NCBI GenBank assembly: GCA_964596245.1
Contig: CAZQSK010000002.1
Span: 1 to 64,000 of the forward strand
Source of the DNA: RHKK01 sp964596245
Lineage (GTDB): Bacteria > Patescibacteriota > Patescibacteriia > 2-12-FULL-60-25
Length of the DNA: 64,000 nucleotides
Direction of reading: 5' to 3'
Shown: positions 16,624-24,595 of the stretch, piece by piece
Numbering within the stretch: the stretch's first letter is position 1
Layout of the letters: the number at the start of each line of letters is the position of its first letter
The notes under the pieces: generated by a model
Database searches by the model: none
Told to the model about the DNA's origin: nothing
Seen by the model: the letters and a program-made list of their open reading frames with translations, nothing else
Program-made: the position numbers and the translations under genes

Positions 16624-16624
16624 A

Positions 16625-16936
16625 TTACGCGGCCCGACGACGTGGCTCTTTCGGACCTTCGGCAGGAGGAAGCGCTTCTTCGTCTACGTCACCTTCTTTG
16701 ACGCCCCACATTTCTGCCGGAGATTCTCCGGGGATGTCATGCAATTCATCAAAATCCTCTTCTTCAGCAGATGCAGCCATCGCTTCCGGAAGCTTGGTGA
16801 TCTTGGTCACTTCGCTGTCATCGAGTTTTTTCTCAAGCTCATCCAAATACGTATCAACCTCCTTCTTTTTCGAAATCGGGCGAACGCCGGACTCCTCCTT
16901 GGCCGCTCTTGGTGACGGGGATTCAAAGCTTTTCAT
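16625..16936 (-). CDS. Small acidic hypothetical protein
   Basis: 103 residues, rich in Glu, Asp, Lys and Pro and probably disordered except a short helix (KKKEVDTYLDELEKKLDDSE). No signal, membrane segment or known domain. It begins 26 nt after the stop of mreB on the same strand and may be cotranscribed with it. In Patescibacteria small acidic proteins next to mreB are not something I can assign; function unknown. Confidence 0.6.
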   Translation of the reverse strand: MKSFESPSPRAAKEESGVRPISKKKEVDTYLDELEKKLDDSEVTKITKLPEAMAASAEEEDFDELHDIPGESPAEMWGVKEGDVDEEALPPAEGPKEPRRRAA

Positions 16937-16962
16937 ATTGAAAACATTTTAACCGACCGTTT

Positions 16963-17967
16963 TTACGATGAGAAGACGCTGCGCTTGTAGAGCTCGAGGT
17001 TCTCAAGCGCGATGCCCGTGCCCTTGGCCACGCATTGCTGCGGGTTATCGGCGACATAGGCGGGAACGCCCGTGGCTTCAGCGAACAAACGATCCAAATT
17101 GCGAAGCTGCGAAGAACCTCCGGAGAGCACCATGCCCTTTTGCATCACGTCGGCAGACAATTCCGGCGGCGTAGCACGCAACACGTCTTTGATCGCATCC
17201 ACAATCCCCTGCAATTCGTGTTGGATGGCGTCGGTAACGTCGTCGGAGGTCACGGTGATGATGCGCGGCAAACCCAAAATCATATCGCGACCCTTCACTT
17301 CCATTTCCAATTTGTCTTCAAGATACAAAGCCGACCCGATTTTGATTTTAATCTCTTCGGCCGTGCGTTCACCAACGGCAAGACCGTGCTTGCGACGCAC
17401 ATGCTCCTGAATAGCCGAGTCGAGCTTGTTGCCACCAATACGCACGGAAGAGGAAGCTACGATTCCACCCAATGAAATAACGGCGATTTCGGATGTGCCG
17501 CCGCCGATATCGATAATCATGTGGCCTGAAGCCGAGCCGATCGGAATATCCGCGCCAATGGCGGCTACTACAGGCTCTTTGATGATATACGCGGCACGCG
17601 CACCGGCACTGATGGTGGCGTCGATCACGGCGCGACGCTCCGTGGAAGTGATGCCTCCAGGAACCGCGACCATCACTTCAGGACGGAACAAACGAACACC
17701 GCCCAACGCTTTGTTAATGAAGTAGCGAAGCATGGCTTCGGTCGTGCGATAGTCGGCGATCACACCATCCTTAAGCGGACGACGCGCAACAATCGTGTCC
17801 GGCGTGCGGCCGATCATGTCCTTTGCCTCCTTGCCGACAGCCAACACTTTTCGATCTGCCAAAGACACGGCCACCACCGAGGGTTCATTAATAATGATCC
17901 CCTTCTTGGGGATGTAAACGAGCACGGTGGTGGTTCCTAGGTCGATACCGATTTTTTTCCCAAACAT
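16963..17967 (-). CDS. mreB: Rod-shape-determining actin homologue MreB
   Basis: 334 residues. MreB forms ATP-dependent filaments under the membrane that guide peptidoglycan synthesis. All actin-fold motifs are visible: phosphate-1 GKKIGIDLGTTTVLVYIP, INEPSVVAV, VGKEAKDMIGRTP, VMVAVPGGITSTERRAVIDA, phosphate-2 GHMIIDIGGGTSEIAVISLG, and adenosine motif QKGMVLSGGSSQLRNLDRLF, plus QCVAKGTGIALENL. No mreC/mreD follow; the downstream gene is a small acidic protein. Upstream lies an inverted repeat and no clear promoter or Shine-Dalgarno. Confidence 0.96.
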   Translation of the reverse strand: MFGKKIGIDLGTTTVLVYIPKKGIIINEPSVVAVSLADRKVLAVGKEAKDMIGRTPDTIVARRPLKDGVIADYRTTEAMLRYFINKALGGVRLFRPEVMVAVPGGITSTERRAVIDATISAGARAAYIIKEPVVAAIGADIPIGSASGHMIIDIGGGTSEIAVISLGGIVASSSVRIGGNKLDSAIQEHVRRKHGLAVGERTAEEIKIKIGSALYLEDKLEMEVKGRDMILGLPRIITVTSDDVTDAIQHELQGIVDAIKDVLRATPPELSADVMQKGMVLSGGSSQLRNLDRLFAEATGVPAYVADNPQQCVAKGTGIALENLELYKRSVFSS

Positions 17968-17977
17968 AGGAGCTTCC

Positions 17978-18030
17978 CCTTCGACTGCGCTTCGCTTCGC
18001 TCAGGGAATATCGCCTGAGCTTGTCGAAGG
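17978..18030. repeat. REP-like inverted repeat (CCTTCGAC ... GTCGAAGG)
   Basis: CCTTCGACTGCG...CTCAGG (17978-18005) faces CCTGAGCTTGTCGAAGG (18014-18030). The arms share the 8-bp CCTTCGAC/GTCGAAGG end and the CTCAGG/CCTGAG inner end. This kind of palindromic intergenic element is seen in many genomes. Confidence 0.6.
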
Positions 18031-18037
18031 CAAAGAA

Positions 18038-20026
18038 TCAAAAATCAATGCTAAAGGTCTCGTTCTTTTCTAAGTCCTCGCTGTACTGGTAGCGATCATC
18101 TCCGAACTGGGATTCATCCTCAGAGGGAGTCGCTCTACGGACTGTCTTACCTAGCCGGAGATCGAGCGTCAATTTTGTGTTCGCTCCTGGCTGACGTTGC
18201 ACCAAAAGCGTGTACGGACCACGAGCAATCTTGTCGGTTACACGGGGCGGAAGTCGATAGGTAAAGGACATTTCACCGGTTTGGCCGGGCTGAATCACCC
18301 AAAAGGCGCCAAACACCTGTTTCCCAAGCTCGCGCATAGTATCCGGGTTCTTTCCTGCCGTACCGGTCCATGAAACCAGCTCGCTTCCCTCCGGAACATA
18401 CACGCGGGTGTAGCTTCGATAGCGAGTGTAGCGCCACGTGATGCGTCGATTGGTGTTGGTGTATCGCAAACGCACGGTCGCAAGAGGACCACCTTCGGCA
18501 TTTGCATCGATTGAGTAGATGATTTGCTTGTCCATCACGCCGTCGGTTTTGAGCGCGGCCAAGTTCGCATCAATAACCCACAATTCATCCCCCGCTGTTC
18601 CCTGCGCTCGTCCTCCCCAACCACGCGCATCAATTAACGATTGAAGATTACGATCTTGCGAATAGATGAGTACGTTTTTTTCCGTAAGCGCTTCGGCGGC
18701 GATATCAAGAATCGACGGCCAATTGGCGGCCGGTTGCGTTGTCAGCTTGCGAATCAACTCGTCGCCGACCTTTGCAACGATTTCCTTGCGTTGCGCAACC
18801 GGCAAATCATCGTCGAGGAAGAAGCCCTGCTCCACGTCGTACTGAAGTTGGTCGAAGAAGTTGTCCGCGCCAAACGTCTTGCCATCCACGACAAGCGGGC
18901 CGGTCAAAAGCAACAAGCGGCGGAACAGCTCGGGCTGAAGCGCGATCACGCCATCAATACGAACATCGATATTGCGACCAAGCTTCATCTCACGCACATA
19001 GAAATCACCAATTCGGGCGGCTGATTCAGGAAAATCCGGCGACCAGTTGGCATCGCGCAAGAACCAAGCGGACACGCCAAGCTCGCGCTTCACCAAATCA
19101 GGCGGCACCTCTTTCCACGTGTTCTGCACCGGGCCATCAACCGCATACACATCTTCAAATTCGATATGGGATAGATCTCCGGCATCGACGCGCATCAGGC
19201 CCACATTGCCGATAAAACCACCGGTAGGGCGCATTTCATCTGAGTTTTGCAACAAAATGAGATACGTTTTTGGAGTTGGGTAGCCGAGAATCGGAACCGC
19301 GATTTCGAGCATAGATACGGCCTCATCGAGCTGACGGCTGGCCGCAGGCAAACGCTCGATCAGCGGCGCCAAACGATCACGCAACGGCGCAAACAACTGA
19401 TCCTGAGGAATGCGCTTCCAGGCTTCGAGCGCGATCGCGACTTTTTCGCGCGCCGTACGCAAACGCGGCAAACTTTCTGAGAGACGCGCGATCACGGCGC
19501 GCTTTTCTTCTTTTGTAAGATCGTTATAGGAACGATTCGGTGCAACCCCGAGCTCGGTACCAGTTGGACCATCTAGTGCTTCTTGAATGGCGATGGCTGC
19601 TGACAGCAAATCACGCAAACCAGAAATGGTTGCGGAACCAACACGCTCCAACTCTTCGAGGGCACGAATCTTGGAGCCGATCCACGGCGCCTGGCGCCAG
19701 ACGCCGGTCGCACGCAATCCAGATTTTACAAGCGCCATGTCTTGTTCGGCATTGGCGAGCTCCCGGTCGGCCAATGCGAACTCACGAGCCAACGCATGCG
19801 CCTGCGCTTGTTTAAGCGATGCTTGAGCGCGATAGGCCGCCGTTCCCGCCTGGACGCCACCAATCACGGCCGGAACCGCAAGAGCAACCACTAAAATTAG
19901 CAAACCAATAAAGACGCCGATACTCACCTTCCACCAGGGAAAGCGCGGCTTGTCCGGCATCATTTCCTGAGCCAGTTCAGGCTCAGGCATCTGTACGCCC
20001 AAGAAATTCGGCGGTTGTTCGGGCAT
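18038..20026 (-). CDS. DUF4012 domain-containing membrane-anchored protein
   Basis: 662 residues. Cytoplasmic Pro-rich N-terminus, one membrane helix at about 33-57 (VSIGVFIGLLILVVALAVPA), a coiled-coil region with LKQAQAHALAREFALADREL, then the extracellular DUF4012 domain with its hallmark LILLQNSDEMRPTGGFIGNV and GVIALQPELFRRLLLLTGP. The C-terminal part is beta-rich (VRLRYTNTNRRITWRYTRYR). DUF4012 proteins are frequent in Patescibacteria and some Gram-positives; their role is unknown, with proximity to cell-wall and glycan genes suggesting an envelope function. A TATGAT box (20038-20033) ends 6 nt before ATG 20026, fitting a leaderless transcript. Confidence 0.9.
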   Translation of the reverse strand: MPEQPPNFLGVQMPEPELAQEMMPDKPRFPWWKVSIGVFIGLLILVVALAVPAVIGGVQAGTAAYRAQASLKQAQAHALAREFALADRELANAEQDMALVKSGLRATGVWRQAPWIGSKIRALEELERVGSATISGLRDLLSAAIAIQEALDGPTGTELGVAPNRSYNDLTKEEKRAVIARLSESLPRLRTAREKVAIALEAWKRIPQDQLFAPLRDRLAPLIERLPAASRQLDEAVSMLEIAVPILGYPTPKTYLILLQNSDEMRPTGGFIGNVGLMRVDAGDLSHIEFEDVYAVDGPVQNTWKEVPPDLVKRELGVSAWFLRDANWSPDFPESAARIGDFYVREMKLGRNIDVRIDGVIALQPELFRRLLLLTGPLVVDGKTFGADNFFDQLQYDVEQGFFLDDDLPVAQRKEIVAKVGDELIRKLTTQPAANWPSILDIAAEALTEKNVLIYSQDRNLQSLIDARGWGGRAQGTAGDELWVIDANLAALKTDGVMDKQIIYSIDANAEGGPLATVRLRYTNTNRRITWRYTRYRSYTRVYVPEGSELVSWTGTAGKNPDTMRELGKQVFGAFWVIQPGQTGEMSFTYRLPPRVTDKIARGPYTLLVQRQPGANTKLTLDLRLGKTVRRATPSEDESQFGDDRYQYSEDLEKNETFSIDF

Positions 20027-20134
20027 GGAGGCATCATACCGTTAAATTACATAAACCATCCACTTAAATCCCTTGACCATGAAGTCGCTCCATGGAACGT
20101 GGTATGTAGGGGTGCTATTCTTAAACTGAAATCT

Positions 20135-20455
20135 ATGAATCGGAAACCGACCATCCAAGACGTTTTGGAGGCTATACAGACAATGTCCGCACACATGGAC
20201 CATGCGTTTTCTGGTGCGCGGAACGAAATATCAGATGTACGGAGCGAGATAGGCGAGGTCAAAACCGACATCCAGAACGTTAAGAACGAACTTACCGACG
20301 TGAAAAATGAAGTTATTACCGAAATCGACCGCTTTGTCGTTCTCCATCAAACCCTGGACGTCGAACTAGCTGCCCTTCGTTCAAAAACAAATCGCCACGA
20401 TACCTTCTTACATAAAGTGGCGAAGAAGCTGGATTTAGAATTCGAGCCCACCTAA
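20135..20455 (+). CDS. Coiled-coil hypothetical protein
   Basis: 106 residues. After MNRKPTIQDVLEAIQTMSAH comes a heptad-rich coiled coil with quasi-repeats of 11 residues (ISDVRSEIGEVKTDI, QNVKNELTDVKNEVI, TEIDRFVVLHQTLDVEL). The right-handed 11-residue pattern resembles proteins loosely annotated as DUF-type coiled coils in Patescibacteria. An extended -10 (TGC TATTCT, 20113-20121) is 13 nt before the ATG. It overlaps by 4 nt the end of the convergent glycosyltransferase gene. Partner and role unknown. Confidence 0.65.
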   Translation: MNRKPTIQDVLEAIQTMSAHMDHAFSGARNEISDVRSEIGEVKTDIQNVKNELTDVKNEVITEIDRFVVLHQTLDVELAALRSKTNRHDTFLHKVAKKLDLEFEPT

Positions 20456-21273
20456 GTAACGCGGGGATTGGGCTGACCGCGATATTTTAAGAAAAACTTG
20501 AGACCGCTCAGGATATGAGCGCGAGCCAAGCGATTGGTGAGCACCTGCCACGGATACTGAATGGCGCTTCCGCGACCGTGATAGTGAATGAGGCGTGCTT
20601 TTGGCACATAGGTGACGCGATGTCCGGCCTGCCAGATACGACGACACAAATCCGTGTCTTCGAAATACATGAAAAAGCGATGGTCAAAGTGACCAACCTT
20701 GTCCAACACGGACTTTCGGATGCACAATGCTGAACCCTGGAGCCAATCCACATCCTGCTCGACGCGGCGGTCCATCCCGTTCATCAGATACTGATCAAGC
20801 GCAGCTTTGCCGCGAGGCGTCTTCCCAAGCAAGGTGCGACGATAAATCGGCGTGAATAGATTTGGAAACTGATACGCGGAGACTTGATCGGTTCCATCGG
20901 GATTGGTGATACGCGGGCCGGAGGCTCCCACATCCGGATGCTCGTCCATCCACTGAATCCAGGCTTCAAGCTCGCCGGGGAATACCACCGTGTCCGGATT
21001 CAACAAAACCACATACTCCCCTTTCACATGCGGCAAAACTTTATTATTTCCGGCGCCGAATCCGGCATTTGTCTCCATCGCGGTCGTACGCACCCAGGGA
21101 AAACGCGTGGCCGCCATATCCAATACCCCATCGCCCGAAGCGTTATCGACCAAAAAATATTCAAAAGGGAAAGGTAGCTTTGAATCCTCGATACCCGAAA
21201 GGAGATGACGCACCAAATGCGACATCCGGTAGTTCACCGTGACGAATGAAACCTTAGGATTTCCTTCCGACAT
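20452..21273 (-). CDS. GT2-family glycosyltransferase (rhamnosyltransferase-like)
   Basis: 273 residues from ATG 21273 (MSEGNPKVSFVTVNYRMSHL); the longer frame overlaps the upstream GT2 gene without a better start. GT-A features: FEYFLVDNASGDGVLDMAAT, NAGFGAGNNKVLPHVKGEYV, VVLLNPDTVVFPGELEAWIQ (the NPD motif standing for DXD), WLQGSALCIRKSVLDKVGHF and FMYFEDTDLCRRIWQAGHRV. These match WcaA/rhamnosyltransferase-type GT2 enzymes of surface polysaccharides. It is the last gene of a three-GT2 run. Confidence 0.88.
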   Translation of the reverse strand: MSEGNPKVSFVTVNYRMSHLVRHLLSGIEDSKLPFPFEYFLVDNASGDGVLDMAATRFPWVRTTAMETNAGFGAGNNKVLPHVKGEYVVLLNPDTVVFPGELEAWIQWMDEHPDVGASGPRITNPDGTDQVSAYQFPNLFTPIYRRTLLGKTPRGKAALDQYLMNGMDRRVEQDVDWLQGSALCIRKSVLDKVGHFDHRFFMYFEDTDLCRRIWQAGHRVTYVPKARLIHYHGRGSAIQYPWQVLTNRLARAHILSGLKFFLKYRGQPNPRVT

Positions 21274-21283
21274 AGACGGGTCT

Positions 21284-22000
21284 TTACACCGAATCCGGCC
21301 GCGCGACAAGCCTCCAGGCCCTGGCCTCCGAAACCACCTCGACTTTTCCGGCCTGTTTCAGACGCTTGAAGAGCTTGAGAATCGCGGCCTCGGATGCGGC
21401 GTCCTCATCAAACCAGGGGCCGTGAGCCGACATTCCAAGCAAGGCACTCAGGCGCACCGCGAAACAATTGGGATCTGGCCACTCCCCTTTTTCTTCACCC
21501 GTCTCGCGCTTCACCGCTCCAAACAGAGAGAGGTTCATCCCATGAGAAAGAAGCGCGTCCGACAACTCCAATTCGCGACGCTCTCCATCGAGCGTGCTCA
21601 TGACATGCGCCTGGAGCATTTTTGGACCGGCCAAAACCAAACTGTCGGTTTCGTAAAATGAACGCGCCAAATCGATGAGCAATTCGGGTGACGGCCACAC
21701 ATCTTCCTGCGTGACGAGAATGATGGCTTGGCGCGCATCCATCCCATTTGAACGTGAAGCCGCGAGCGCAATCGCCTGATTATGCGAGCGACCAAATCCT
21801 TGCGGACGCGGATTACGCAGCCAGGTAAGCGGCAAACCCAACGGTTCTGACGGACGCGGGCGTCCTGACATGGCATTGTCGATCACAACCACCGCTTCAG
21901 GCGCTTGCGTCTGTGCTTCAAGACCGCGCAACAACTCGAATAGCACGGCGGTCGAATCGTCCGTCGCCACATGCACGGCAAATCGTGGAAGCGAGGACAT
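21284..22000 (-). CDS. GT2-like glycosyltransferase, short and divergent
   Basis: 238 residues. It opens like GT2 (FAVHVATDDSTAVLFELLRG, APEAVVVIDNAMS, NPRPQGFGRSHNQAIALAAS) and has an acidic motif in ILVTQEDVWPSPELL where DXD or NPD is expected (QED), then VLAGPKMLQAHVM, and AVRLSALLGMSAHGPWFDED. The C-terminal catalytic region is shorter than in typical GT2 enzymes, so activity is plausible but not certain. Only 3 nt separate it from the upstream GT2 gene; one operon. Confidence 0.75.
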   Translation of the reverse strand: MSSLPRFAVHVATDDSTAVLFELLRGLEAQTQAPEAVVVIDNAMSGRPRPSEPLGLPLTWLRNPRPQGFGRSHNQAIALAASRSNGMDARQAIILVTQEDVWPSPELLIDLARSFYETDSLVLAGPKMLQAHVMSTLDGERRELELSDALLSHGMNLSLFGAVKRETGEEKGEWPDPNCFAVRLSALLGMSAHGPWFDEDAASEAAILKLFKRLKQAGKVEVVSEARAWRLVARPDSV

Positions 22001-22003
22001 AAT

Positions 22004-23494
22004 TTATTTGATGGGCGCGGAACGTTTTGGTGAGACGTTGAAGCCAAGTGGCTTGTTGATCATCAAACGCGTCTGCGCATCGATGGCCGGGAAAGCACCA
22101 AAGATAATGAAGGTCACGGGCAGCAACAGCCACTGCGCAAAAATGGTGAACCACGCATAGGGGCGTGAGAGATGCTTCGGAATCGGCGGAAGAAGTGTGA
22201 GCGCGAGCCCAGCTGAGACGAACAAGCCAATCATCGCGAAGCGCATAAGCCACTGCAGAGTGAACGGTGTGTTTTGAAAGATGGCGAAAGTGCGCAAATC
22301 ATCCGGAGCGGCCCAAAAGGGCAGGTAGCCGAGGATAAAAATCAAAAGCGGTGCCGTGGCCCAGGTATACATGCCTTCGAGCTGCTTGAAGAGCCATGCC
22401 ACTTTGGTTGTCCAAGGCATTTCTTTGTCTTTGCGGAAGGCTTCGGCCATGTACGGAAAGTTTTCTACGCCCCAGGCCCAACGGCGCAACTGCTTATAGA
22501 GCGCAGGCAATGCTTTCCAATAGTGTCCGGTCATCACCGTATCCATGGATGCCGGGAGATGGATGGGAGTGACGCGATAACGACCGTGATAGCGCATCAA
22601 TCCCTGCAAGAAAATACGCGAGTCTTCAGAAACAATATCTTTTTGCCAATAACCGACATCAACCAACATGCGCAAAGACATGGAGTGCGAGGAGAACGTC
22701 ATCATCCCCTCCGGACGCGCAAGCTCGGTCATCAACCAAAACGTCGTACCAAACATGGCAACACGCACGGCGGCCGGAGATTCCCACAAATTATTATTGT
22801 AGAGCGCCACCGGCTGATACGAGCTACGCGTCGGCTCGGCTACGGTTAGATAGTGCCAAGACAGACAGGCAAAATATTGCGGATGCACGATCGTATCCAC
22901 ATCAAAAGACGAAACAATGGTTTTGTCTGGATCAATGCCGTTCGCGATCAAACCGGGAACCACCTGCGAAGCGGACCAATTCAGGTTCGAGCCCTTGCCG
23001 GGAATCTCGTCAGGCAACCCAAGCGGATGCATGGTCGTGTGAAAGCCGGCGAACTTCGGGCCATAGATCGGAGTGACGTCGGCCACGATGGAGCGAAAAC
23101 GCTCGGCATCACGCTCCTCGCCTGCCAACACGATAATCATGCGATTAGCTGGATACGCGGCCGTGGAAAGAGCGCGCAATGTTTCGCGCACAACCTGAAG
23201 CTCCTCCTTATAGGTAGGCAGGAAAATAAGATGGCGCACATCATCAAAGCCCGGAAGCTTCGTAGCATCGGCTTGCCAATCGCGCTTGAGTGCGCGGCGG
23301 TACTGAACCCACGAACCAAGCAGGAACGGGATAAAATAGATCACGCGCAGCAACCAATACAAATCGAAAATGATAATGAAATAGACCATCCAAAGCGGCG
23401 CCACGAACGATAAAACCACCGAGGCGACAAGCGTCGTCCACACGAGAGCGCCTGGAAGGATTTCGCAGGCGCGGACGAAGCGGCTTTTGGTCAT
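22004..23494 (-). CDS. Membrane GT2 glycosyltransferase (cellulose-synthase-like topology)
   Basis: 496 residues. Two N-terminal membrane helices (LVWTTLVASVVLSFVAPLWM, YFIIIFDLYWLLRVIYFIPF), a cytosolic GT2 domain (LIFLPTYKEELQVVRETLRA, RMIIVLAGEERDAERF, SFDVDTIVHPQYFACL with DVD as the metal site, SEDSRIFLQGLMRY, and LYKQLRRWAWGVENFPYMAE as the QXXRW-like motif LRRWAW), then about four C-terminal membrane helices (WATAPLLIFILGYLPFWA, LLLPVTFIIFGAFPAIDA). The topology fits processive polysaccharide synthases. It overlaps the TsaB gene upstream by 4 nt. Confidence 0.85.
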   Translation of the reverse strand: MTKSRFVRACEILPGALVWTTLVASVVLSFVAPLWMVYFIIIFDLYWLLRVIYFIPFLLGSWVQYRRALKRDWQADATKLPGFDDVRHLIFLPTYKEELQVVRETLRALSTAAYPANRMIIVLAGEERDAERFRSIVADVTPIYGPKFAGFHTTMHPLGLPDEIPGKGSNLNWSASQVVPGLIANGIDPDKTIVSSFDVDTIVHPQYFACLSWHYLTVAEPTRSSYQPVALYNNNLWESPAAVRVAMFGTTFWLMTELARPEGMMTFSSHSMSLRMLVDVGYWQKDIVSEDSRIFLQGLMRYHGRYRVTPIHLPASMDTVMTGHYWKALPALYKQLRRWAWGVENFPYMAEAFRKDKEMPWTTKVAWLFKQLEGMYTWATAPLLIFILGYLPFWAAPDDLRTFAIFQNTPFTLQWLMRFAMIGLFVSAGLALTLLPPIPKHLSRPYAWFTIFAQWLLLPVTFIIFGAFPAIDAQTRLMINKPLGFNVSPKRSAPIK

Positions 23495-23874
23495 GCGGGT
23501 TTAGGAATGGTGATGTTCGGCTCGGCGTCGTATTCCGGAGCAACGTATTCGACGGTTGTCGCAGCCGTAAGTAATGATTGTGCCACGGTTTCCAAGTCAG
23601 CGCCTTGAACAACCGACATCGGCACAAGCGGAACGTGAAGCAAGCGAGCGATAAGATTCGCATCCAATACTCCGGAACGTACGGCAGAGAATGAGCCCGG
23701 ACCCTTTACCACACACACGCCCGTGATTTTGAAACGCGTCAGATCTTTGGCCACCAATGGCAACAATCCTGCGGCACGCTCCTCTTTTTCAACATGTTTT
23801 AACACTTTGCCAGCCTCAAGCCAGGCATAGCGGAAGCGGCCCTGGGCGTGCGTATCCACGAAGAGCCAAGCCAT
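23491..23874 (-). CDS. tsaB: TsaB-like t6A synthesis subunit, short form
   Basis: 127 residues. The N-terminal ASKHA half of TsaB is evident: WLFVDTHAQGRFRYAWLEAG, and KGPGSFSAVRSGVLDANLIA followed by RLLHVPLVPMS. TsaB partners TsaD and TsaE in adding threonylcarbamoyl to A37 of ANN-decoding tRNAs. Typical TsaB is about 220-235 residues, so the second ASKHA domain is mostly absent; Patescibacteria often have short forms. tsaD is not in the window. Start codon lies 3 nt after the stop of the regulator gene upstream. Confidence 0.82.
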   Translation of the reverse strand: MAWLFVDTHAQGRFRYAWLEAGKVLKHVEKEERAAGLLPLVAKDLTRFKITGVCVVKGPGSFSAVRSGVLDANLIARLLHVPLVPMSVVQGADLETVAQSLLTAATTVEYVAPEYDAEPNITIPKPA

Positions 23875-23877
23875 ACA

Positions 23878-24501
23878 TCAAGCCGCACTTACAGGTGCGT
23901 TCAGGCGATCCACGACCACATGCTTCTGGCCTTCCAAAATTGAATACAGGAATTTGTCGGTCATGTCTTTGCGATAGCGGAACTCTTCAAATGACATGAC
24001 CGTGAAGTTGATTTCAAATCCGAGGGACTTCTCAGCTTCGACGATGAGCTTTTTCAACGCGCTTTCATTTACCGTACCAACGATGAACACATCAACCGGT
24101 GCTTTCGTACCAAGAAATACACCAAGGAAGGCGAGGTAACGAACATCACCAAGTTTTGGAATTTCCTGGTCGAGCTTTCCTTCGAACAGGGCTTGCGCGC
24201 GCAACAACAAAGCGGAGAGTTCGTTGATGAGACGAAAATCCGGATTCACTTTGTAAAACTTTTTCTTCAAACCGGGTTGTCGTGATTTCTTCTCCCCTTT
24301 CTCTTCGCCTTCAACAACTTCGATAATCAAACCAAGTTTCAACAAGTTCGAAAGTTCACGTCGCACGGCATTAATTTGCGTACCGACGCGACGGGTAATC
24401 TCGCGTACAAAAATGGGTTCTTCCGGACTACGCAAAAAGAGACTGAGCAATTTTACGCGGGTACGCGAACCAAAAAGGTGTTCAAGCATACGATGTGGCA
24501 T
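23878..24501 (-). CDS. Winged-helix regulator fused to a nucleotidyltransferase-like domain
   Basis: About 207 residues from ATG 24501 (start uncertain; ATG 24534 and 24489 are alternatives, longer frames run into the divergent gene). N-terminal ArsR/MarR-like winged helix: MLEHLFGSRTRVKLLSLFLR, PIFVREITRRVGTQINAVRR, ELSNLLKLGLIIEVVEGEEK. The C-terminal region (LAFLGVFLGTKAPVDVFIVG ... LGFEINFTVMSFEEFRYRKD) resembles the nucleotidyltransferase-like fold seen in transcriptional regulators of bacteria and archaea that often carry no active site. GGGGCAAG stands before ATG 24501. It precedes tsaB by 3 nt. Confidence 0.75.
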   Translation of the reverse strand: MPHRMLEHLFGSRTRVKLLSLFLRSPEEPIFVREITRRVGTQINAVRRELSNLLKLGLIIEVVEGEEKGEKKSRQPGLKKKFYKVNPDFRLINELSALLLRAQALFEGKLDQEIPKLGDVRYLAFLGVFLGTKAPVDVFIVGTVNESALKKLIVEAEKSLGFEINFTVMSFEEFRYRKDMTDKFLYSILEGQKHVVVDRLNAPVSAA

Positions 24502-24595
24502 ATCTTGCCCCAGCACAGGCGCCTTGACAAGCATCGGTAAAGTGCCGTGTTTGCTGGACGGCCTCCATGATCCACGCCTATACTCGACCTGACCT

